DNA from: Gambelia wislizenii
Taxonomy: Eukaryota > Chordata > Lepidosauria > Squamata > Crotaphytidae
Direction: 5' to 3'
NCBI GenBank assembly: GCA_030847615.1
Contig: JAUMIR010000004.1
Coordinates: 103,926,001 to 103,990,000, forward strand
Length of the DNA: 64,000 nt
Position numbers and translations under genes: made by a program. Each line of letters starts with the position of its first letter. The first letter of the stretch is position 1. This document shows, piece after piece, positions 55,969 to 64,000 of this stretch. The notes beneath the pieces were generated by a model. It had not been told where the DNA came from and made no database searches. It was given only the letters and a program-made list of their open reading frames with translations.

Positions 55969-56659
55969 TCTTTCTCTCTTCAAAAAGTAAAGAAATTCTC
56001 AAAAAGAAAAAGAAATGTCATTGACAGGGATATTAGTGAATGGCTAAAAGGGGGTCTGATAGAGCTGCTTTTAAAAGAAATTAGTATCTTTAGCACCATC
56101 TCCTTTTCAGAAAAACCAAAGGGAGATGCCAGCTGCATCTTCAGGTCCACAGAAATACAGTATATTTATTGTGCCCAGCATATCACAACTCCTTCTTTAG
56201 GACGTCCTTAGGCATAGTCAACTTGCAAGACCACACTGGACAAGTAATGCCATTCACATAAATAGCTATTTCTCCAGCAGGCGTTCTCGCCCACCCCACC
56301 CCACCTCCATCTCTGCAAACATGGAAATAGCAAGCAGCCCTGATTCAGATTGGGATTGCAACAGGTTGAAAGGCCTCATACTTCCCATACCAAGGTTCCA
56401 AAGTGGATCAAGTCTCCATGCTTACAGCTTACTTTTAAAAAACCAGGCACACATTTACTAGTGTGTGTGTGATGTTGCAACTAGTTTGGACCTCAGTGCT
56501 AGAGGCCAGGGGCTGAAGATGTTTCTGTAAGAAAAATAATCCAAAAGGGGTTGGGATCAATAAAAAGTTTTCTGTACAGCAGTATGCTTCCTCTCTCTCT
56601 CATTTAAGAGGTTAAATGTATTTGGCCTTGTCTTACTTTGTTTGCTTATTTGGCATGTT
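55966..56659. other. No gene recognised
   Basis: No exon or named repeat. A short AGTGTGTGTGTGATG stretch lies near 56460. Confidence 0.4.
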
Positions 56660-56900
56660 TGAAATTCAAGGACATAGCCATGTTAGTCTGGATATCAATA
56701 TGCAAAGGGATCTTGTAACACCTTAGAGACTAACTGAGAGAAAGAAGATGTAGCAAAAGTTTTTGTAGACTTGGTTTACTTCCTTAGATGCATGGAGATG
56801 TCTCTATGCATCTGAGGAAGTAGACCAAGTCTACACAAATTTATCTACAACTTCTTTCTCTCAGTATCTAAGGTGCTATAAGAGACCTTTAGATATTGGT
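56660..56900. repeat. Inverted dimer of a SINE-like repeat
   Basis: Left arm (about 56708-56798) carries GGATCTTGTAACACCTTAGA and GTAGACTTGGTTTACTTCCT. Right arm (about 56801-56891) carries AGGAAGTAGACCAAGTCTAC and TATCTAAGGTGCTATAAGAG. The arms meet at GGAGA-TG-TCTC, giving a foldback of about 91 bases per arm. The unit is the one seen singly at 44788. Confidence 0.8.
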
Positions 56901-57759
56901 GTGTGTGTTTAAACTGTACTTATCAGCCACCATGGGCGTATAGGCTGAGTAATAAATCTAAATGGTGAATAACAAAAAAGATTCTCTTGACACTTTTACT
57001 AGTCAAAGCCAAACAGACATGAGGTTTGGTCGCTGTCTTTCACCCCAGGATTTTTGACACCTATCACTACTTCCAATTTTTCTTTATGCCCAAGGTACTG
57101 TTTTGACTAAAACAACAGAAAGAGAAACATCAGTATCTTCAAATCAAATGGTCAATCACTGCAGTCATGTAGCATTAATGGCTGGTCTATCTGATGTTCT
57201 TCAATGTTGTACCTCAGAATACAGAGAATGGAGAGATGGATCCAACAAGAAACAACATGGCAGCAAAATGAAACATTATCTCTTCTCATCTCTTTCTTCT
57301 CACCCTCTGGGTTCAGCTTTAAGGAAAGCATTAATGTGGAGGATGAAGGTGCTCCTTGTTTATTTCTCATCATGTAAGAAGCATTCAACCAGACAGTTTT
57401 TGAAACTCCTTCCTTGGAGATGCCAGGATAGGTCCCTCTTTGTTCTCCTTTCATCAGCATTCTTGTGCCACCACACTTTTAGAAACTGAATGGGATGGGC
57501 TTTTAATGATGTGCTGTACTGTACCATAGTAATTCTGGAGTTGTAGTTCTGTACATGGTATGTAGAGGAATCTTTAGTACTATTTGGCAGAATGATACAG
57601 ATGACCAAACTTGTTTGGTTCTCAGCATGGCTATTCTGTCTAATCTGAAATGCAGAACTGCTGAACCTTAATGTTTGTGATTCTCCATGGAGGAAGACAT
57701 GCAATACAGTAGTTCTCCATAGTATCCAGCAGCTTCCAGTCAGGGTGTGATGAACCCAC
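56901..57759. other. No gene recognised
   Basis: Contains 128- and 114-codon frames on opposite strands with no recognisable motif. Treated as chance. Confidence 0.4.
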
Positions 57760-57870
57760 TCTGACTTCTAAAGGAGCTATCCAAACTACTGAATTCTATC
57801 AGCTACATCCCTTTAAAGTCTAAAATAAAACCCAGAGTGGATTCACTGCAAACCTGATATGGAAGCCACT
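57760..57870 (+). repeat. Repeat R57, copy 3
   Basis: AAAGGAGCTATCCAAACTAC and TTTAAAGTCTAAAATAAAAC with CTGATATGGAAGCCAC match 3400-3535. It is cut by the hAT MITE that starts at 57871. Confidence 0.6.
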
Positions 57871-58286
57871 AGGGATATAGATCTTGAACTATTTTGCCCT
57901 TGCATGCAAAGACAAATAATTATGGTACTTTTATTTCAGCTGTGGGAGAAACTAAATATTCCTTTTCAGTATTCTCCCAGTATTTGCAAAATGTTGCAGA
58001 AGAATTATTCTGACAATAAAAACACATATGTGGGGATGTGTGCCATTACCACCATTTTCTGAGCAAGGAACACATTTTCTGTGCAGAAAATAGTTCTTGG
58101 TGGCAAAAAAAGTGTATTTTCTCTGCAGAGTAAATTCATCTGCAACATGTCAGGATGTTGATTTCCAGAAGAAAATTGCATACAATTCTTGCTGGTCTGG
58201 TTTTCTTCTTGATGGGGGTGACCCAACTGTTGAGAAACTATTTTCATCCTGGGAATGAATAATTGAATATGTTGTTTCCACCCCTA
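57871..58286. mobile_element. hAT MITE, family T1 copy 3
   Basis: Left end TAGGGATATAGATC and right end, reverse-complemented, TAGGGGTGGAAACAACATAT are flanked by GAAGCCAC (57863-57870) and AAATCCAC (58287-58294), agreeing at 6 of 8. The interior has ACATTTTCTGTGCAGAAAAT (58071) as in the other copies. 416 bp, non-coding. Confidence 0.78.
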
Positions 58287-58310
58287 AAATCCACTGTTCA
58301 GCCCTGAATA

Positions 58311-58539
58311 CAGTTGTCCCTCCATATCCATGGATTTGGTATCCATGGATTTAAGTATTCATGGCTTAAAAATATTCTTAAAAAATAATAATCCAAAAAG
58401 CAAACCTTGATTCTGCCATCTTATATAAGGGACACCATTTTGCTATGCCATTGCGTATAAAGGGACTTGAGTATTCACGGATTTTGGTATCCATGGGGGG
58501 TCATGGAACCAAACCCCAGCAAATGTGAAGGGACAACTG
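58311..58539. mobile_element. Tigger/MER2-like MITE
   Basis: Ends CAGTTGTCCCTCCATATCCA and, reverse-complemented, CAGTTGTCCCTTCACATTTG are flanked by TA (58309-58310 and 58540-58541). The interior has GGTATCCATGGATTTAAGTA and TGGTATCCATGGGGGGTCAT, as in pogo-type elements of the MER2 kind. 229 bp. Twenty-four bases separate it from the T1 MITE. Confidence 0.88.
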
Positions 58540-58544
58540 TAGTT

Positions 58545-60365
58545 CTATTTCAGACAAAGTGGAGATGAGAAGGAAATGCAACACACTAAAACAGCACTGT
58601 TTCCAGAACTGCTAAGTCTGGAACAGGCATTGTAAGAGAAGTCATTGTTCTCTCTCCTCTTAAGGCACTTCCAGATGGATACATTCCATTCCTTGGCAGA
58701 AAAATAGGGTATATACTCAAAGGTTAATCAAATAAATATGTTTCTTTCTGATACAGAAAAGCTACATGGAAACAGCTTTCTTGTTGAGCAATTTGTGACC
58801 AACTAGGAATAGGTGTCATGGTTCCAAAATAATAATTGTTTTTCAAAAAACTGAAATCATGCTTACTCATAATTTCTTTCCCACCCTAGGAAAATTTAAT
58901 GTAGTTTAGATCCCTTTCCCACAGTTATAAAACTTCAACAGGGCTAACAGTGGGCATGTTGTATTGCAGTTATGGATTTGTAATCTAGAATTACAGATCT
59001 GTAACTTCCCCATATTTAGTAAGACTATGTAGTCATGATCACAGCATTAATGGCACAATCACAGTCTCCACACAAGCTCACCTTAACAGCCAGCAAGCTG
59101 CACTGGGTGAAGGAGGTGCCATTCAGGGTACAAGGAGGATAACATTTTAGTACAGTCCACCAGCAAGCAAAGCTGTGACAAATTCTGTTGCAGCATCTCT
59201 CACTGTAAGGAAAAGGCTAGAAACTCCAACCAGCAGCTGAACAGACCCTCCAATGCTCAGTGTGGCTGCTGGCTGTTAAAGTAGGCTTGGGGAACTAGGG
59301 AGATGTTACTTGTGGTTGAGGGGCAAGAGATATTACTGAGTTACACATTAGTAAATAAGTAGCCAATGTAGGCTATATCTGCAAATTTTCCCATGACAAA
59401 AACTACAGTTAAACTCAAGGATTGTAAACGTTAGTGACTTTGCCTTTACAGTAACAGCTTCTGCATAAAAAAGTCAGAATGTCCAATTTTGGCAGATTTA
59501 CTTACCTATTGTAGTTCGATGCACCATATCCCATGGTATACTAGGAGGGCCTCCAACCCTCTGGAGCACCTTTGTAGGTCTTTGGGGGTGGCAGAGATAG
59601 AATTAAGTTAGTAAAGAGGCACATACGACTTCCATGAAGGGAAGCATTTTCTACTAAGGCAGAGCTGCCGCTGGATATAGCCCAGGATGTTTTCTCCCAC
59701 TGTTTAATTTCAGTTTCACTTTTTCCTCAAAGTTTTAGTCAACCTCAGCATTAATTTGGACCTTATCTTCAATGAACCTTGGTTTCCCCTTTCTTCTGAC
59801 ATCCTTTTTATATCGGAAAACTTATAGTCTCGCTGATTCTTACTTTTCCAAGGCAAAAAGAAAAACCATACCCTGTTGTTTAGCCTTTACTCATTCAGCT
59901 GAGCAACAATGGAACACAGTGAGAACATATAAATCAAACCCTCACACCATAATGTTTCAGTACATGTAAAGCACATGTGGTCTCTAAATATGTGCAGGGA
60001 GGCCATCTGTGTTCTTCCATCAACTCTGAATCTTCAGCAGAATGGAACAGGACCATTCCATGTTATACAAAAATATGTTGGAATAGCACCACACCCTAAC
60101 ACTTTTGCTTGACACAAAGTTTAATATGAATGTTTCCATGGAGTTTATCTGGATGAAAAAAACCCTCATGTGCTTCATAAAGCACATTGTTTAGAGTTAA
60201 AGTGTGCAAGGAATACGTGATTATGTTTTGTCTGTGTTATTAATAAAATGATCATGTGTTAACTAAAAGTTATAACTAAAATGCAGGTCCAATAGCTTGG
60301 TGTAAAGAAATATAGTACTGGACAACTTCAACAGGAAAGAAGAGACCCTTAAAATAAACAAAGTT
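58545..60365. other. No gene recognised
   Basis: No exon or named repeat seen in this 1.8-kb stretch. Confidence 0.4.
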
Positions 60366-60369
60366 TGGT

Positions 60370-60745
60370 TACCAGTCCTGAAAAACTCCAAAATCGAAAC
60401 TCAACACATGCAAATGAACTCCACCCAGGGACAGGGGGATTTCCAGCAGACAATGGACCATTAGCCAAACAGACACTAATCCTCCTTGCATATCCTCCCA
60501 CCCCAGGAACTAGCCATTCAAATACACAAATTTACATATCCTCTCCAACAGAGGCTCACAGTATATAAACCACACACACACTCCTACCCACCCATTCTCT
60601 GAACATGCCAACCACCGATGCAGGTGAAATGTCAGGAATAAACTCTTCCAGAACATGGCCTCAGAGCCCAGGAAAAAAACACGGAAAATCTATGGATGCT
60701 GGCAGTGAAAGCCTTCAACTTCACAAAGTACCATCACCTCATTGG
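60370..60745 (+). mobile_element. Candidate Penelope-like terminal region
   Basis: It contains a TATATAAA box (60562-60569), then CTGAACATGCC-(spacer)-GGTGAAATGTC (60599-60634), an AATAAA (60636) and the ending GCTGGCAGTGAAAGCCTTCA. I recall this order from a common squamate repeat with the form CTGAAGATGCC-GGCGAAACGTC, which resembles a hammerhead core. Penelope-like elements are known to carry hammerhead motifs in their terminal repeats. The family assignment is tentative. Confidence 0.45.
60562..60569 (+). promoter_or_regulatory. TATA-box-like site
   Basis: TATATAAA about 30 bases upstream of CACCCATTCTCTGAACATG in the candidate Penelope-like region. Confidence 0.35.
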
Positions 60746-61328
60746 ATTGTTGCTTTTAGGGATAACTTATTCAAGTAACTGGTCAAATCTCAAGGAGATT
60801 TTCTCTAATTTAGCATGTTCAGCAGAGCACTGGGTCCAAAGCAGATATGGATGAACCTTTAGGCTACCTTTTACTACTGCTTTACTTTGCACACACAACC
60901 CATAAACCATGTCATAACTGCATTTTCACCTAAGTATAAACAAAAAATGAAGAAACATTTTGGTTAATCTTTAACCCCCAAAGTGGGATTACAGAAATAT
61001 CCAATCAAATCTGGTTTAAAGGACAGACTGAGTCTCAGAATATATTTTTAAAAGATGGAATATCCCATAAATGAAGCCAATGTATTTTGCCCTGGAAATA
61101 TTTACATGGTCTATTTAAGGGGAAACTATCCAGTTGCCAATAAGAAGCTATGAAGACACACATTTTTGGAATTGCTACAGGTTGCTTTCTATGAAGAAGC
61201 CATATAATAATTCCCAGCTAAAATGAATTGGGCTAATTTGTAGAATCAATATTATTATTATTTTTAAAAATCCCACCCATACTGAGATTCAGTTTTTCCT
61301 TCATATAAGCCCACCTGGTTATAGAGGC
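60746..61328. other. No gene recognised
   Basis: AT-rich DNA, no features. Confidence 0.4.
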
Positions 61329-61331
61329 TAA

Positions 61332-61608
61332 GAGCCTTATCTCAAGAAGGAAGGGAAGTGGAGCAAAGACCAAGAGTAAAACATCCCACCTTGCCTTATA
61401 GCACAACATAAGCATGTTTCAGCCATTCTCCCATTCTAGAACTTTTTGCTAACAGATTTTTCAAATTAGTAAAAAGACCCACATTTACCACTGTTTCCCA
61501 CTGGACTTGAATGGGAGGACTGCTGAAACACACCAATGTCATGTGATAAGGCAAGGCAGGTGGTGCTTTTATTGGGGTACCACTTAATTCCCTCATGCAA
61601 TAAGCCCC
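61332..61608. mobile_element. Harbinger-like MITE, family H2 copy 2
   Basis: Ends GAGCCTTATCTCAAGAAGG and, reverse-complemented, GGGGCTTATTGCATGAGGG are flanked by TAA on both sides (61329-61331, 61609-61611). Collinear with 40165-40541, but about 100 bases shorter because sequence is missing in the middle and right half. Confidence 0.85.
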
Positions 61609-61611
61609 TAA

Positions 61612-61702
61612 AGTAGGGATAGGAATCATGCAACCCCAGCTAGCACAGCCAATACTGAGGAATGTTGGGAGCTGCAGTCCAACAACATCAGGAGAGTCAT
61701 GT
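61612..61702. repeat. TTGTAGT-family foldback repeat, copy 3
   Basis: GTTGGGAGCTGCAGTCCAAC followed by AACATCAGGAGAGTCATG is one arm of the repeat seen at 18232 and 23785. Confidence 0.45.
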
Positions 61703-62700
61703 AGAATCATAGAGCCAGAAGAGACCACAAGGGCCATCCAGTCCAACCCCCTGCCATGCAGGAATAAACAATCAAAGCATTCCCAACAGATGGCCATCCA
61801 GCCTCTGCTTAAAAACCTCCAAAGAAGGAGACACCACCACACTACGAAGCAGTGCATTCCACTGCTGAACATTAGAAGTTCTTCCTAATGTTTGGATGTA
61901 ATCTCTTTTCCTATAGTTTGAGTCCATTGCTCCATGTCCTTGTCTCTGGAGCAGCAGAAAAGAAGCTTGCTTCACCCTCAATATGACATCCCTTCAAGTA
62001 TTTAAGCATGGCTATCATGTCCCCTCTTAACCTTCTCTTCTCCAGGATAAACATACCCAGCCCCCTAAGCCGCTCCTTGTAGGGCATGGCTTCCAGACCT
62101 CCCACCATTTTGTTTGCCCTCCTCTGGACATGTTCCAGCTTGTCCATATCCTTCTTGAATTGTGGTGTCCAGAACTGGACACAGTATTCTAGGTGAGGTG
62201 TGACTAAAGCAGAATAGAGTGGCATGATTACTTCCCTTGATCTAGACACTATACTCCTATTGATGCAGCCTAGAATCACATTGGCTTTTTTAGCTGTCAC
62301 ATCACACTGCTGACTCATGTTCAGCTTGTGGTCCATCCCTTTCACATGTACTGCCAGCAAGCCAGGTGTCACCCATCCTATACCTGTGCTTTTCATTTTT
62401 ACTGCCCAAGTGTACATTTCTTGATGTTCAAATTCATTTTGTTAGTTTTGGCCCAGATTTCTAATCTGTTAAGGTCATTTTGAATTCTGATCCTCTCCTA
62501 TGGGGTATTAGCTACCCCTCCTATTTTGGTGTCATCTGCAAACTTGATAAGCACGTCCTCTATTCCCTCATCCAAATCATTGAGAAAGATGTTGAACAGC
62601 ACTGGGTGCAGGACAGAACCCTGTGGCACTCCGTTGGTCACTTCTCTTCAGGATGAAGAGGAGCCATTGGTGACTAGTCTTTGGATTCCCACCCCTGGGC
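61703..62700 (-). mobile_element. CR1 LINE fragment C (RT C-terminus plus 3' UTR)
   Basis: The 3' end is at the left (AGAATCATAGAGCCAGAAGA). The minus frame 61911-62417 reads [40 protein letters not shown] and [19 protein letters not shown], the CR1 RT C-terminus. Upstream, broken coding continues through [13 protein letters not shown] antisense to about 62690. The fragment is collinear with B and ends within about 20 bases of the same 5' position. Confidence 0.93.
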
Positions 62701-63450
62701 TAAACATACAGACAATTCAGGGGTGAAATATTTAGATGCTTCTTTGCTTTATGACCTGAGCTACCTGATACTGAATTTGTGCTCTGGCTTGTTTCTTTCA
62801 AGGAACAAAGGATAAATAAAGCTGTCAAGTGCCTTATTGATTACATGTGATTAAGGTATACTTTCCTTGCCCTTCTTGTCTCTTGACTTTTCCATTTAGG
62901 TTTTTTTTTTTGGGGGGGGGGGCAGGGAAGGATACTGTGGCTTAGAATATGGAGACAATTCTGGAGCTTGATGTCATAATTTCCATGTCAACAGGATCAT
63001 TGAAATTTGTAAGACTTCTCTTAAAACCATGAAATTATGTCCAAGTGAACTCTGAATCTGTTTGTTTTTGTTATTTAATAAAATCACCTGTTATTATGAG
63101 AGCCCAAATATATCCATAACATGTCCCTACCATTATGCCCAATATTTCTCTTCAAACTTTTTAGTCACATAAGGCCAGTGTAGTCTCCTTACAAAATGCT
63201 ACAAAATTTTTGGAAGAATATTCACTATGTCATTCAATACAGTTTAGTTATCCAAATGCATAAACCATGCTCTTACAGTTCACATACAACAATGGAAATC
63301 TAGTGGACCTGGCTGAAAGAGGGGCATTGCCATTTTATTTCAAGCAGAGCATGGAATTAGCTACTAGCTCAGTAAGCTGTTAAATTGTTTTTTCTAGCAA
63401 TATGGTTTGGCTCACTTGAGTACTTGATGAGCTCTTAAGTTGATCTTACG
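62701..63450. other. No gene recognised
   Basis: Contains a T-run next to a G-run at 62901-62921. Otherwise featureless. Confidence 0.4.
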
Positions 63451-63458
63451 CTTTAACA

Positions 63459-63863
63459 CTGTGGTTATTAATCTGTGGTCTGTGGACCCCCAGGGGGCTG
63501 TGATGTCCTCACAGAGGGTCCGCAAAGGCTTGGAGGCTGCTTGGCCCATCTCCTAACCACAATGGAGAGGCCACATGATGGGAGCCAAGGCACAGGCTGG
63601 CTGCCTGGCAAGCTTGGTGTGTGCATCGCTGTTCAATCTGCTCCAGCCACAAACCTGCAGGAAGAAGCAGGAGAAAAGTCTTCCCTCCCCTTCCATTACC
63701 TCTGAGGGAAGGTTTAACGGATGCTGTAATTGTTTTACTATTATTATCATGTATTATTATTGTTGCTGTTGTTGTTTTAAATCTTGAGTTAAGTCTTGGG
63801 GCTCCATGGCAACAAAATATATTTAAAGGGGGTCCCTGGTAAAGAAAATGTTAAGACCCACTG
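63459..63863 (+). mobile_element. hAT/Charlie-like MITE, family T2 copy 2
   Basis: Ends CTGTGGTTATTAATCTGTGG and AAAATGTTAAGACCCACTG. The flanks CTTTAACA (63451-63458) and CTTTAATG (63864-63871) agree at 6 of 8. Collinear with 9876-10323 over GACCCCCAG, GCTCCAGCCACAA and GAGTTAAGTCTTG. Non-coding. Confidence 0.88.
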
Positions 63864-63871
63864 CTTTAATG

Positions 63872-64000
63872 AGTTAATTGATTTTGGAATGTCAGATTTT
63901 GTTAGGGTGGATGTCTCTTCCTCTGGCAGATTCAGTAAAACAAGAAGTTCTAAGAGGAAGGAGGATTAGAATTTCAGGAAATGTATCACATGGCTCTGTT
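63872..64000. other. No gene recognised
   Basis: Short unique-looking end of the window. Confidence 0.4.

Noticed and set aside
57103..57704. 128- and 114-codon frames on opposite strands
   Set aside because: Mutually antisense, no motifs, no repeat or exon support.
1..64000. CRISPR arrays, operons, ribosome binding sites
   Set aside because: The repeat content is that of a vertebrate genome. Repeated motifs are microsatellites and transposons, with no regular spacer structure.

Overview
The window looks like intergenic or intronic DNA from a squamate reptile, probably a lizard. Three things point there: a Sauria-type SINE (1755-1975), many CR1 LINE fragments with the ATTCTATG-type 3' end, and a dense mix of hAT, pogo/Tigger-like and 3-bp-TSD (Harbinger-like) non-autonomous DNA elements beside L1-, L2- and RTE/Vingi-grade non-LTR sequences. 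The DNA is AT-rich. I found no convincing host exon, no structural RNA gene and no prokaryotic feature. Every long or recognisable reading frame belongs to a retrotransposon. Family names rest on remembered consensus features and on termini, target-site duplications (TSDs) and reading frames visible here; no database was searched.

Layout. 1-8.5 kb: end of a 3-bp-TSD MITE, a 1.55-kb pogo-like element carrying a Sauria SINE and inverted modules, a second small pogo-like element, a retroelement relic with an SGNH-hydrolase-like tail, an L2 3' end, a tRNA-SINE and a hAT MITE. 9.8-13 kb: a hAT/Charlie-like MITE with a perfect 8-bp TSD, then a three-level nest (CR1 containing a MITE containing a CR1 tail). 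18.9-19.2 kb: a CpG-rich, almost perfect 331-bp palindrome. 21-26.7 kb: small DNA elements, SINEs and a possible LTR. 26.7-34.2 kb is the centrepiece. A plus-strand non-LTR element (LINE-B) is split by a minus-strand, about 4.0-kb, near-complete APE-class LINE (LINE-A) with a 1052-codon open frame, and split again by an L1 3' end. 34.2-42 kb: LTR candidates, SINE halves, another copy of the first MITE family, CR1, a TAA/TTA-TSD MITE and a 5'-truncated second LINE-A copy with an 11-bp TSD. 43-52 kb: a 54-bp tandem duplication, several MITEs, a SINE containing a hAT MITE that contains a CR1, LTR candidates, and a CR1 split by a foldback element. 52.7-56.6 kb is the least repetitive part. 56.6-64 kb: a SINE-like palindrome, a hAT MITE, a pogo-like element, a possible Penelope-like terminal region, a MITE, CR1 and a second hAT/Charlie-like MITE.

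The parts do not form a pathway; they record successive transposition. LINE-A encodes an endonuclease and reverse transcriptase, ends in a short stem-loop plus a (GA)n tail, and is the only element with a long uninterrupted coding frame. The MITEs have no coding capacity and would depend on transposases encoded elsewhere.
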